NCBI GenBank assembly: GCA_021791495.1
Contig: JAJYWN010000074.1
Location: 1-34,100, forward strand
Length of the DNA stretch: 34,100 bases
DNA from: Bacillota bacterium
GTDB lineage: Bacteria; Bacillota; Sulfobacillia; JAJYWN01
Reading direction: 5' to 3'
Positions 9,376 to 16,984 of the stretch are shown piece after piece. The translations under genes and the position numbers were made by a program. The notes beneath the pieces are model-generated. The model was given only the letters and a program-made list of their open reading frames with translations. It had not been told where the DNA came from and did no database searches. Numbering within the stretch: the first letter of the stretch is position 1; each line of letters starts with the position of its first letter.

Positions 9376-10536
9376 CTACTTGTTGCCGGTAGCGGCCTTA
9401 GGACTCTCAATGGCGGCGACCGAGGGGCGCAGGCCGTATTTCTCCTCGTACCACGCCAACCAGGGCACCAGTGCGTCATCGCGTTTCTGACTTCCCTGGG
9501 CCGCCGCCAGAACGGTCTCGGTGCTTAGGGGACGGAATCGGTCCGCGAGTTCACCCTTAAGGATCTTCCGGTGGGCCTGGCCCGCATGGTCCTTTCCGGC
9601 AACGGGCGAGTCCAGTTCCCACAGATCACTGTTATCGTTGGGATACACCACTGAGAAGTCCACCCGGTGGTATCCGCCAGCCGTCTCCATCGCCCGGGCC
9701 ATGAGCTGGTTGCGCCACAGTTGGCAGAGGCTACCCTTGAAGGGGCAGGGCTCGTCGGTGCCGACGGGAGAGAGGTCGTAGACCGAATCGGGAGCCTTCG
9801 TCAGGGCCCAGTACCTGAAACCGTTCGCGGAGTGGTAGTAGCACAGGTCCGGATTGTCCCGAACGGCGCTGACGGGCTCACACTTGTGGCGATCGGTCCG
9901 GCCCTTGGACTTCGCGCCACCGCAATGGGTGAACTCGTCCTCGGTCAGTTTGTGTTCGATGAGCCAGGCGCAAGGGCGGCCTTGGGCGTCTTCGTAGAAG
10001 ATGGCCAGGTCGACGTCGGTTCCCACGTCGCGCGACGCCCCGCGGCCGCGCCCCTCGCCAAGGTGGTCCGCCACTCGGTTGACGTATTCGAACTCGTAAC
10101 CGGTGACGTGGGCGATGTTGGAGTTCAAAGCCTTGAGGATGTCGGTCCGGTATCCGCTGTGGAGGATGGGCCAGAAGAGGTTAAAGCAGGCCGCCTGGGA
10201 GCTGGCCAGGTGGCCGAAGAAGATGTGGGCCTGGATGCCGGGCCTCTCAAGGTATTGCCGGACGCTCTGGCGGATGGGTTCGTAGATGTTACGGAAGTTG
10301 CCGTCCGGGTGCCCGTCGTGGGGGAGGATCACGTCGTACGCGTGGCCCTTGTGCTCGCCGGGCTGGGAGATGCCAAGAACGTTGATCTTGTAGCCTGCCA
10401 GGTGTTCGTACATCCGCTGTTGGAAAGGGTTCAGATTCGACGGCAACCGGTAGATGGGGACCGCCTTCTTTCTTCTGGGATTCGGGCGAAGGGAAAGGTC
10501 GCAGGGGAAACAGGAAACATCTTCGCGGATAGCCAA
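9376..10536 (-). CDS. PGN_0703-type putative restriction endonuclease
   Basis: About 386 residues. It shows the hallmarks of the PGN_0703 family: GHLASSQAACFNLFWPI near residue 110, then GTDVDLAIFYED near 172-183 and AWLIEHKLTEDEFTHCGG near 190-207, giving a PD-(D/E)XK-like arrangement of D174/D176, E194 and K196. Cysteines at C205 and C219 and in CPFKGSLC further on may bind metal. I chose the TTG at 10536 because GGAGG lies 6 nt upstream; the ATG at 10599 is the longer alternative and would add 21 residues without an obvious ribosome binding site. Family members are annotated as putative nucleases; cleavage has not been shown as far as I know. Confidence 0.75.
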   Translation of the reverse strand: MAIREDVSCFPCDLSLRPNPRRKKAVPIYRLPSNLNPFQQRMYEHLAGYKINVLGISQPGEHKGHAYDVILPHDGHPDGNFRNIYEPIRQSVRQYLERPGIQAHIFFGHLASSQAACFNLFWPILHSGYRTDILKALNSNIAHVTGYEFEYVNRVADHLGEGRGRGASRDVGTDVDLAIFYEDAQGRPCAWLIEHKLTEDEFTHCGGAKSKGRTDRHKCEPVSAVRDNPDLCYYHSANGFRYWALTKAPDSVYDLSPVGTDEPCPFKGSLCQLWRNQLMARAMETAGGYHRVDFSVVYPNDNSDLWELDSPVAGKDHAGQAHRKILKGELADRFRPLSTETVLAAAQGSQKRDDALVPWLAWYEEKYGLRPSVAAIESPKAATGNK

Positions 10537-10607
10537 AGGTTTCCTCCAGACGCCGACAGTTGAATAAGCTCCTGTCAAAATGGACGGAGTCGTGAGCACT
10601 AGCGGGG

Positions 10608-11399
10608 GTGGGGGAGACAGTGAATTGCATTGAGGCCGTCCGCGAAGCGTTCCGGGGCGAAACAGGTGTCCTAAGCACGAACGATGTCATTACCAGGATA
10701 TACTCGAAACACCCGGATCGGCCTTGGAAAGAGGGCACGGTTAGGGCGCACCTTATCGGGCTCAGTGTCAATGATCCAACCAGCAGGCACTACCCCTACG
10801 CCAGGAGACACGCCTTCCTTTTCGCTCTGGGGAATGCAAGGTACCGGCTATGGAACCCCAGCGAAGACGGAACCTGGGTGGTAACGCCAGATGGAGTCCG
10901 AAGGGCGGACGATGCGGACGGGGAACTGGCGGAAGCAGCGGAAGCCGTGGCCGAGGCTCAGGACCTGGTTGAGGCCGTGAGTGAAGGGGAGACACCCCTG
11001 ATGGCCATGGAAACGTCAGTGTCCCTAGAACGTGACCTTGAGCGGAGCCTAGTAATGAACCTGTCGCTGCTGGAGCCTGGTCTGCGGCTATACCATGCCG
11101 ACGGCTTACAGGGTCATCAGTTGGACACGAACGTGGTGGGCCGGATCGACATCCTTGCCGTGGACCAGCAGGGCGAGTTCGTGGTGGTCGAGCTGAAGGC
11201 CGGAGAGGCGGACGAACGGGTCTATGGTCAGATCCTGCGCTACATGGGCTGGGTCAAGCGGGAACTCGCCGGCGGGAAGCCCGTCCGCGGAATCATTGTA
11301 GCCAACAGCTTTCACGAGCGGGCCAAATACGCCATGGAGGCAACCCCCAACATAAAGTTGGTCAGGTATGAGGTGTCTTTCAGATTCCTTGGTGCCTGA
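10608..11399 (+). CDS. NucS/DUF91-like endonuclease-domain protein
   Basis: A 263-residue protein divergent from the PGN_0703-like gene. Residues about 5-85 form an N-terminal domain (EAVREAF, STNDVITRIY, GTVRAHLIGLSVNDPTSRHY, YRLWNP) that looks like a winged helix. A glutamate/alanine-rich linker follows (about 100-135). The C-terminal domain begins ERSLVMNLSLLEPGLRLY and carries VGRIDILAVDQQGEFVVVELKAG, with D181, E195 and K197 as the nuclease triad and Q208 in QILRYMGWVK. This is the core of the NucS/DUF91 and related archaeal Holliday-junction-resolvase-like fold. The start is GTG 10608 or GTG 10620; neither has a good Shine-Dalgarno sequence. Role and DNA substrate are unknown. Confidence 0.72.
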   Translation: MGETVNCIEAVREAFRGETGVLSTNDVITRIYSKHPDRPWKEGTVRAHLIGLSVNDPTSRHYPYARRHAFLFALGNARYRLWNPSEDGTWVVTPDGVRRADDADGELAEAAEAVAEAQDLVEAVSEGETPLMAMETSVSLERDLERSLVMNLSLLEPGLRLYHADGLQGHQLDTNVVGRIDILAVDQQGEFVVVELKAGEADERVYGQILRYMGWVKRELAGGKPVRGIIVANSFHERAKYAMEATPNIKLVRYEVSFRFLGA

Positions 11400-11447
11400 T
11401 AGAAGACATGAGCACCAGAGCGGTCCGAAATGAAAGGAGCCGATACA

Positions 11448-12098
11448 ATGGCAACGATAGAGACCGTATCCCACAAAGACTCCCGGTTACCTCTGAGTGG
11501 TCTTGAGAGTGGTCACCCGCTTGTGACCCTTCAGTCAATCTGGCTCGAGGAGATCAAAAAGGATTTCTGCAGTGGCCGCATTCTCTACGAGAATGGTCTT
11601 CAGTCATGTCTCTACCACCATCTGCGGGTGACGCTGGGTCCTGACAGGGTCTATTCCGAGCCGTTCAATCGGGAAGGGGACTTGAACAACTCCGTTCCCG
11701 ACGTCGTTGTCGTGGAACAACCGTCAGAGGGGTTAGGAAGGGTGCAGCTGGTGGTCGAGGTCAAGTACCGTCCCTGGAAGGACGTGACTAAGCTTGAGTA
11801 CTTTGACGACGTCACGAAACTGACCGAGATCGCGAAGACCAGTCCCGAAAAAGCATTCCTTCTACGGCTTGACCCCACAGATGGGAAGTTCACGGGTCCA
11901 GGCTTCCACTTTACCGATGACACTTTGTACGTACTGGCCCTCATTGGGGCGCGCACAGGGCGTACCATCACTGCGATGAGATCGAATCTGTCCAAGATCT
12001 CATTCGACATGGGAGATCGGTTCTGGCTGCTGAGCGGCTGGGCCGGGACTCGTGATTTCAAGGTCTCGAAGATGCCATCCCTGGAGAACCTCGCTTAA
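11448..12098 (+). CDS. PD-(D/E)XK nuclease-like protein
   Basis: A 216-residue protein without a recognised family name. After HPLVTLQSIWLEEIKKDF comes ILYENGLQSCLYHHLR, with E48 on a helix, then NSVPDVVVVEQ with P84-D85 and LVVEVKYRPWKD with E104 and K106. This E...PD...ExK layout is the classic restriction-endonuclease core. The tail (YVLALIGARTGRTITA and onward) fits a further strand-helix unit. The ATG at 11448 follows AAAGGAG by 8 nt, so the ATG six codons upstream is not needed. It lies 48 bp after the NucS-like gene on the same strand and may be co-transcribed with it. Confidence 0.6.
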   Translation: MATIETVSHKDSRLPLSGLESGHPLVTLQSIWLEEIKKDFCSGRILYENGLQSCLYHHLRVTLGPDRVYSEPFNREGDLNNSVPDVVVVEQPSEGLGRVQLVVEVKYRPWKDVTKLEYFDDVTKLTEIAKTSPEKAFLLRLDPTDGKFTGPGFHFTDDTLYVLALIGARTGRTITAMRSNLSKISFDMGDRFWLLSGWAGTRDFKVSKMPSLENLA

Positions 12099-12367
12099 CC
12101 GACCGACTTCTGAGTATCTGAGTCGGGTATGGCTCCAAGGCACACGGAGGCTGCAACCGCCTGGTGGCGCGGCCCAAGGCTGAGGGGCACGCCCTGACGG
12201 TGTTAACCCGTAGCGTGGAGAAGGCACGGCAGTTGGAGGATGAGGCCGGGCAGCGGTAGGCGGCACGCCGGCCATCCCGGTGGGCAGCCGCGCCCGTCCA
12301 CAGTGTCACTTGCTTGACTTGCATCGGGCAGCTAGGAATCAATGGCCATGCAGGAGGTGCAGAAGTT

Positions 12368-12592
12368 GTGTTCCTGGAGACCCGCGAAGATATAAAACTG
12401 TGGATCCATGAGCGTGCACCGTACTTTCGTGATCGGCCCGGCAGCAGACTCACTCTCAGGGGGTTAAAAGAAGACATGCTTCTCTGGGCCACCGTTGTCA
12501 TTGCCTACGCAATAGGCCTGGATAACTGCATGTTTACGCATAAGGAGACCGAGAACGGCTTTGAGATCACGATCGTGAGGCCGGAGCTATGA
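12368..12592 (+). CDS. Small hypothetical protein (74 aa)
   Basis: No family recognised. The GTG at 12368 has AGGAGG 10 nt upstream, the best ribosome binding site in the neighbourhood, so translation from here is likely. The product is soluble, with charged N- and C-terminal parts (FLETREDIKLWIHERAPYF; FEITIVRPEL) and a hydrophobic central helix (DMLLWATVVIAYAIGL). About 50 bp separate it from the following GNAT gene on the same strand. Confidence 0.5.
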   Translation: MFLETREDIKLWIHERAPYFRDRPGSRLTLRGLKEDMLLWATVVIAYAIGLDNCMFTHKETENGFEITIVRPEL

Positions 12593-12644
12593 CTACTCGG
12601 CCGGCGGTTCCGGAGCTAGCAAGCGGGGAGGAAGTTGTTCACGG

Positions 12645-13685
12645 ATGATCGTACGGAAAGCCTTTGACGGATGGGCTGACCTTCAGGCCATCATCACTTC
12701 TGCCAGAAGCCAGCCAGACGTCGGCCTGCGAGTGGCGGACCTCCCGTACCGGCTCTGTTCCTGGGCCCTGGACGATCCTGCCAACGCCTCACTGTGGGTG
12801 GACGAGGAGGGACGGTTGACGGGGTGGGCGGTAATGCAGGCGCCCTTCTGGACTATTGACTACGGCTACCGGCAGCAAGATCAAGGCCTTTCCTGTGGCC
12901 AGGGCTTACATCATGCCCAAGGGCCCATCGAGGTCGACCCCCTGCACACGGCCGTCTTGTCGTGGGCCGATGCACGGGCGCGCGCCCTCCTTGGCACCGT
13001 CGGTGGCCGTCCTCGCTGGTATGCCACTGTGTTCGCCGATCAGGTGGAAAGATGTCAAGACCTTGAGCAGGCCGGTTTCGCCTCGCAGGCCCACGCTATC
13101 CCCGACCCGTGGTCGAAGGTGCTCATGCGGCGGCCGGCCAGGATGTTGGTCCCGGAAGACCGTGCGGTGCTGCCTGAAAGGGTGGCGCCCGATGGAATGC
13201 TGCCCAAAGGAGTCCCGCCTGGGCAAGGTTATCTCTCCCATGAAGGCTTCCGCCTGCGGCCCTTGGCCGGTGCCGCCGAGGTGGAGGGCCTACGTCGAGC
13301 TGCACCAGACCGTCTTCGAAAGTAAGAATATGACCAAGGCTTGGCGGGCGCGCACTCTTGACCGCCCTGAGTACCGGCCGGAGCTTGATCTTGTGGTCGA
13401 GGCGCCCGACGGCAGGTTGGCGGCGTTCGCCATTGGCTGGCTGGCCCGCACCGCCGATGGAAAGGTGCGGGGGCAGATTGAACCCTTGGGGGTGCATCCG
13501 GAATTCCGGGGGCGGGGGCTGGGGCAGGCATATTGGGCGAAGTCCTGCGGCGGATGGCCGCCTTGGGGGCCGATGACGTCTATGTCGAGACTGATAGATA
13601 CCGGGACGCCGCGTTTGCCTTGTATGAGTCGGTCGGGTTCCGCATGGTGCGGGATGTGCTGATGTACCGGAAGGACTACGCGTAA
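12645..13685 (+). pseudogene. Tandem GNAT acetyltransferase gene with two frameshifts
   Basis: The three frames together read as one protein of about 346 residues with two GNAT (acetyl-CoA-dependent N-acetyltransferase) domains. The first is in the frame starting at ATG 12645 (SLWVDEEGRLTGWAVMQ, FASQAHAIP). The frame changes at about 13286-13288, where one extra G in GAGGGCC would explain it, giving AYVELHQTVFESKNMTKAW and the acetyl-CoA loop EFRGRGLGQA. It changes again at about 13530, after which LGEVLRRMAALGADDVYVETDRY and FALYESVGF complete the fold before TAA 13683-13685. The net change is +1 then -1, so either the gene is a recent pseudogene or the sequence has two homopolymer-type errors. 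The Yip1 gene follows after 3 nt. Confidence 0.8.
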
Positions 13686-13688
13686 GCT

Positions 13689-14273
13689 GTGGGTCTTCTG
13701 CGGCTTTGGTGGGCGGGTGTCAGGAAGCCGGTCACGGCCTTCGACCTCCTGGGCACGTGGGCGGCGCCGGCCTGGGGCCTGGCCGCCGTGTTCATCCGCT
13801 ACACGATAACGGCCGTCCTCTACTGCCTGCCAATGTACCTGATGGGCCGCCACCCCTTCCTGCCATCCCGCCTGACGTTTCTGCCGTCGGACGAGCGCTA
13901 CTTCCTGGCGGAGACCTTCTTTCTGCCTTTTGTCGGTCTGGCCATCTTCCTGCTTGGGACGGCCGTGGCCTATGTGGCTATTCGCCTGACCGGAAGGCGG
14001 GTCGACTATGACCAGATCGTCAACATCGGCGGTCTGGCCGCCATCGTCACCGTGCCTTTCGTCTTGATCTGGGACTGGGTGATGGTCCTGGCAGGCGGTT
14101 GGAACGTGGTGGTGGCCGCCTTCTCTCATTCCGGTTTCTTGCTCTGGGGTGCGGGACTGGTGGGGACGGGCTATCGCCGGATTCTGGGGTTGCCGGCGGC
14201 GGGCGCGTACGCGCTGGCTTTGGGAGTGGCTATTCTGTCCGGGCCGGTGCTGGCGGGGCTGGTGGCGCGGTAG
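13689..14273 (+). CDS. Yip1-family membrane protein
   Basis: A 194-residue integral membrane protein with five likely transmembrane segments at about residues 25-50, 73-97, 110-132, 140-158 and 170-192. The N-terminus WWAGVRKPVTAFDLLGTWAAPAWGL and the polar residues between the helices fit the bacterial Yip1 domain; its function is not established. The GTG at 13689 begins 3 nt after the GNAT stop codon, which suggests translational coupling with that gene. The C-terminus reads GPVLAGLVAR; a fragment with a nearly identical translation occurs 1.9 kb downstream at 16124-16153. Confidence 0.7.
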   Translation: MGLLRLWWAGVRKPVTAFDLLGTWAAPAWGLAAVFIRYTITAVLYCLPMYLMGRHPFLPSRLTFLPSDERYFLAETFFLPFVGLAIFLLGTAVAYVAIRLTGRRVDYDQIVNIGGLAAIVTVPFVLIWDWVMVLAGGWNVVVAAFSHSGFLLWGAGLVGTGYRRILGLPAAGAYALALGVAILSGPVLAGLVAR

Positions 14274-14437
14274 GGGCGGCGGTGACATCGCCAAGGGGCG
14301 AACACCCCGGCCACATGCCGCGCCTACTCACAGGTAAGGTTTCAGCCCGTCGGCATTCTGGAAGCAGAAGGTTATACGAAGGTGACGACCAACGACATGC
14401 CTCAAAGCTCTGAGCTGTCGTTGGGAGATGAGCCGCT

Positions 14438-15061
14438 CTGGGGTCAACCTTCTTTGGGGACGAAAGTGGGAGGGGGGACGACTGGGTGTTTGTCTTGATC
14501 TCGCCCGAATATCCAGGCGATCTTGTCGTCATCATGAAGCGCTGGCGGCGGGAGTTCTTCGGTCCAGGGCGCAAGAAGAGAAGACGAAAGAGCCAGACCC
14601 CGCACGAGTACCATGACGCGGAGGCGCCCCGTGCGCAGCGGGCGTTTGTCTTGAATCAACTTGGGCGCGTTGGCGTAGGGGCTTGGGCGGCCCTGAAACG
14701 AGGATATGACTCGAGGGAGTATCCCTACGTCATCGCTGACCTCATTCGGCTGGCGGGAGTCACGGATGAGGACACGGTGGTGCTGGACGAGGTGGACAAC
14801 GGGAGACACCGTGCGGACTATAGGGAGATGATCCGGATGATAACAGGGATCCCAGCACTCCGAATCCAATGGGCCAAGTCCGTCGACCGAAAAGAGATAC
14901 AGGTTTGTGATGCTTTGGCGGGGGCAATAGGCCGGGGTTACGCGGGCTTACCGGAGTCATGCATGGGCCGAGCGGTTGGGCTGTTGGCCGTCGCTCCAGT
15001 GATCATTGGACCGAACGAATACCGCCTACGCCGTTTCGGCGGTGGCAGGCGTTGTCAGTGA
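14438..15061 (+). CDS. DUF3800 domain protein with abnormal 5' end
   Basis: DUF3800 proteins are RNase-H-fold-like proteins of unclear function, often in mobile or defence regions. The diagnostic motif GDESG is encoded at 14456-14470, followed by VFVLISPEYPGD. VVLDEVDNGRHRADYREM in the middle and IQVCDALAGAIGRGYAG near the C-terminus are the other conserved blocks. The problem is the start: between the in-frame stop at 14429-14431 and the first conventional start (GTG 14486) there is no ATG, GTG or TTG, yet the DESG motif lies there. Either CTG 14438 is used (GGGAG lies upstream), or one G too many in the GGGG run at 14440-14443 hides the true ATG at 14428. The length of about 207 residues is normal for the family. 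Confidence 0.7.
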   Translation: MGSTFFGDESGRGDDWVFVLISPEYPGDLVVIMKRWRREFFGPGRKKRRRKSQTPHEYHDAEAPRAQRAFVLNQLGRVGVGAWAALKRGYDSREYPYVIADLIRLAGVTDEDTVVLDEVDNGRHRADYREMIRMITGIPALRIQWAKSVDRKEIQVCDALAGAIGRGYAGLPESCMGRAVGLLAVAPVIIGPNEYRLRRFGGGRRCQ

Positions 15062-15275
15062 TTGTGTAACAGAAAGCGGATGCAGGTTCCAACCACACCT
15101 GGCTTATATCGCCCGAAGCGACGCCTTCAGCCAGCTATTCCTGGCCCTTGCGGGCACGAGTCTCGCCAGCCGGAGTGATTGCCGAACCTGCACGCCTCCA
15201 TCATACCTGAGTCCTCGTTCGTCGGCAAGGCGATGTCACCTCGAAAACGGAAGGATATGGAACCGGCCTCTCCAA

Positions 15276-15305
15276 TTGACGGGTGAACGGCATCGAGGAT
15301 ACGAT
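15276..15305 (+). promoter_or_regulatory. Sigma-A-type promoter for the hicB-like gene
   Basis: TTGACG at 15276-15281 and TACGAT at 15300-15305, with 18 bp between them, read towards the HicB gene. The predicted start point, about 15312, lies directly in front of the 14-bp palindrome. Confidence 0.5.
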
Positions 15306-15313
15306 TGTTCTGA

Positions 15314-15327
15314 CACCATATATGGTG
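15314..15327. promoter_or_regulatory. Palindromic operator of the hicB-like gene
   Basis: Perfect palindrome CACCATATATGGTG, 25 bp before the GTG of the HicB gene and just after the predicted -10 box. HicB antitoxins with a ribbon-helix-helix or HTH domain repress their own promoters, so this is the most likely binding site. Confidence 0.6.
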
Positions 15328-15352
15328 CGCCTGAATCAAGGGGTGGGCGAAA

Positions 15353-15847
15353 GTGGACCAGAGTATTGAGGCCCTTCTCGAACGGGAATACCCCACAAGG
15401 CTGCGGCCTCTGAGCAAAGACGAGGGAGGCGGGTGGCTTGCCGAGATCCCTGATTTGCCGGGATGCATGTCAGACGGAGAGACACAAGGCCATGCGCTTC
15501 AGAACTTGGCAGAGGCCAAGGAGACCTGGATCAGGACCGCCCTCAAGCGTGGTCTCACTATACCGCTGCCCACTAAGGAAGAGGAGTCGGAGTTGTACTC
15601 CGGGCGGCTTACACTGAGGTTGCCCAAGACTCTCCATCACAGACTCGCCGAACGTTCCAAGTCCGAAGGAATCAGCCTAAACCAGTTCATCCTCAGCATC
15701 GTGTCTGCCGATTACGGTGCCTTGCTCGGTGCGGAAAGGGAGAAGAGCCTTCAGTTGGTCCGTGAAGCGGCTGAAGAGCTGTCATACCCGACTAAGGCAG
15801 ATCCCTCGTCCGGCAGTTCTCGTGGGAAGCCCAGGCCCAATAGGTAA
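15353..15847 (+). CDS. hicB: HicB-family antitoxin with C-terminal ribbon-helix-helix domain
   Basis: A 164-residue protein. Residues about 10-65 form the HicB partial RNase-H-like fold: GGGWLAEIPDLPGCMSDGET and HALQNLAEAKETWI. Residues 80-125 (YSGRLTLRLPKTLHHRLAERS, then ISLNQFILSIVSADYG) form an Arc/MetJ-type DNA-binding domain. HicB neutralises the mRNA-cleaving toxin HicA and represses the operon. The GTG at 15353 has AGGGGTGGG upstream, and a promoter and palindrome precede it. No HicA-like gene lies on either side; the next gene downstream is an unknown 76-residue protein. The C-terminal tail from about 140 is disordered in appearance. Either this is a solitary antitoxin used as a regulator, or the downstream protein is an unusual partner. 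Confidence 0.85.
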   Translation: MDQSIEALLEREYPTRLRPLSKDEGGGWLAEIPDLPGCMSDGETQGHALQNLAEAKETWIRTALKRGLTIPLPTKEEESELYSGRLTLRLPKTLHHRLAERSKSEGISLNQFILSIVSADYGALLGAEREKSLQLVREAAEELSYPTKADPSSGSSRGKPRPNR

Positions 15848-15870
15848 GACAGAGCCATCTGGGGGGTGAC

Positions 15871-16101
15871 ATGATGCTGCTAGCTTACGAACGGGAGAGG
15901 CTCCTCATCAAAGAAGAGAACCGCGAGGAAGTGCGGGTGATCCTCGAGTACCTTGGCAGCTTCGACGTTTTGGCCCCTGAAGACGTGCAGGAGAGAAGGC
16001 GGCTGAGGTTTCGCGTAAGGGAGATGGGCGAGGACCGCATCTTCGGCCGGCTGCTGGGCGACGGCGACGAGCCATCGCCGAGGGAGGGCGGGGTACCTTG
16101 A
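15871..16101 (+). CDS. Small hypothetical protein downstream of hicB (76 aa)
   Basis: No family recognised. The ATG at 15871 follows GGGGGGTGAC and begins 23 nt after the HicB stop, so both genes are probably on one transcript. The protein is highly charged, with EREREELL-like helices (YERERLLIKEENREEVRVILEYLG) and a basic segment ERRRLRFRVREMG; there is no membrane segment. It does not resemble HicA, which has a conserved histidine and a double-stranded-RNA-binding-like fold. Its position makes it a candidate partner of the antitoxin, but this is only inference. Confidence 0.55.
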   Translation: MMLLAYERERLLIKEENREEVRVILEYLGSFDVLAPEDVQERRRLRFRVREMGEDRIFGRLLGDGDEPSPREGGVP

Positions 16102-16123
16102 AAGGTCATCCGTTGAGCTGCGC

Positions 16124-16153
16124 GGCCCGGTGCTGACTGGACTGGTGGCGCGG
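16124..16153 (+). pseudogene. Possible remnant of a Yip1 gene 3' end
   Basis: Ten codons translate to GPVLTGLVAR, differing in one residue from the C-terminus GPVLAGLVAR of the Yip1 protein ending at 14273. The surrounding sequence is not obviously related, so this may be a leftover of a duplication or a chance match. Confidence 0.25.
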
Positions 16154-16212
16154 CAACACGGCGCAGCGGCACGGTGGCGCCTGGACGGATTGGCAGAACG
16201 CTGTGGTACACC

Positions 16213-16353
16213 GTGAGCAACCGCCCTGAACAACCCGACCCCGGTTCGTCCATCTGCCGGTCATGGAAAGGACCGGATGGCAAGTGGGGGAAGGGCGAGG
16301 AGATCATCTCCAGCTTCGCCGGGGAGCCGACTCTGGACAAGGAGAAGCGGTAG
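16213..16353 (+). CDS. Candidate 46-residue protein
   Basis: Reading frame from GTG 16213 to TAG 16351-16353, with a plausible soluble composition (SSICRSWKGPDGKWGKGEEI, then SSFAGEPTLDKEKR). There is no convincing ribosome binding site, and it overlaps the 3' end of the opposite DUF6922 gene by 50 bp. It may be real, a gene remnant or chance. Confidence 0.2.
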   Translation: MSNRPEQPDPGSSICRSWKGPDGKWGKGEEIISSFAGEPTLDKEKR

Positions 16354-16888
16354 CGTGGCCGGCTGATCTGCCTACCTCACCAGCGGCAACGGATCGAAGG
16401 GCCTCCTTCACAGAGGCAGCTTCCGCCGGCGTGACCGGCTCATCATCAGTGGGTGCGTTGTAAAGTGTTCGTAGAAGCGGGTCGCGTTTTGCCTCCTCGA
16501 GAAGGACCTCGAGAAGTCGTTTGGCAAGGAGCGCCTGCCGCTCGGGCAAGGCATCCACCAGGCGGTGAAGCTCATCTCTTGATTCCAAGGTCAGCACTCC
16601 TTCCTCCCGAGTCTGCTCTGATTCCTCCCGGGTGAGGCTACGCACCTGACCTGTTGGAATCCCGAGGTAGATCGCCCAGAAACCTGCTGACTTGCGGGTC
16701 AGGCGGCGAGACTCTTGCGCGACCCTACGGATCTCGTGGCGTGGAAACCGCTGAAAAAGCCAGCGGCATGCCTCCTCGTCTCCTAGGTCCAAGACCCGCT
16801 CAATTATAAATGTTGAGTGTTCTAGGCCAAGGCTTTCTGGCCTTACGTCCCACAGCACTCGCCGCACCGACTCGGGGATTTCCCACAT
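16304..16888 (-). CDS. DUF6922 domain protein
   Basis: A 194-residue protein. The N-terminal 70 residues (VRRVLWDVRPESLGLEHSTF, IIERVLDLGDEEACRWLFQRF, then SRRLTRKSAGFWAIYLGIP) are the DUF6922 pattern; such proteins often accompany nucleotidyltransferase-type toxins, but none is adjacent here. The middle is helical and charged (SRDELHRLVDALPERQALLAKRLLEVLLEEAKRD). The ATG at 16888 follows GGTGGGGGAC at a good distance, so I prefer it to the GTG at 16903. The final 20 residues (basic, proline-rich) may reflect read-through into unrelated sequence. A promoter with an overlapping inverted repeat lies 40 bp upstream. Confidence 0.6.
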   Translation of the reverse strand: MWEIPESVRRVLWDVRPESLGLEHSTFIIERVLDLGDEEACRWLFQRFPRHEIRRVAQESRRLTRKSAGFWAIYLGIPTGQVRSLTREESEQTREEGVLTLESRDELHRLVDALPERQALLAKRLLEVLLEEAKRDPLLRTLYNAPTDDEPVTPAEAASVKEALRSVAAGEVGRSAGHATASPCPESAPRRSWR

Positions 16889-16924
16889 TGGCCCGTCCCC
16901 CACCGAATCCAGCCTGTACTTCGT

Positions 16925-16944
16925 ATTATACCATTACCTGGTAT
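16925..16944 (-). promoter_or_regulatory. -10 box with overlapping inverted repeat, DUF6922 gene
   Basis: On the minus strand TATAAT (16930-16925) lies about 37 bp before the gene. It overlaps the inverted repeat ATACCA-5 nt-TGGTAT (16928-16944), which could be a repressor site. No good -35 box is visible. Confidence 0.4.
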
Positions 16945-16984
16945 CCCCAGAAACGCCAGCCTGAACAGGGGGTCCGGCCCCAGA

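Noticed and set aside
9667-10563. 298-codon plus-strand frame
   Set aside because: Opposite the PGN_0703-type gene, which has conserved nuclease motifs; the plus frame has none.
12099-12367. Possible gene remnant reading GHALTVLTRSVEKARQLEDE
   Set aside because: Short, without start codon or ribosome binding site, and not assignable to a family.
15062-15352. HicA toxin gene upstream of hicB
   Set aside because: All frames were read; none shows a HicA-like sequence.
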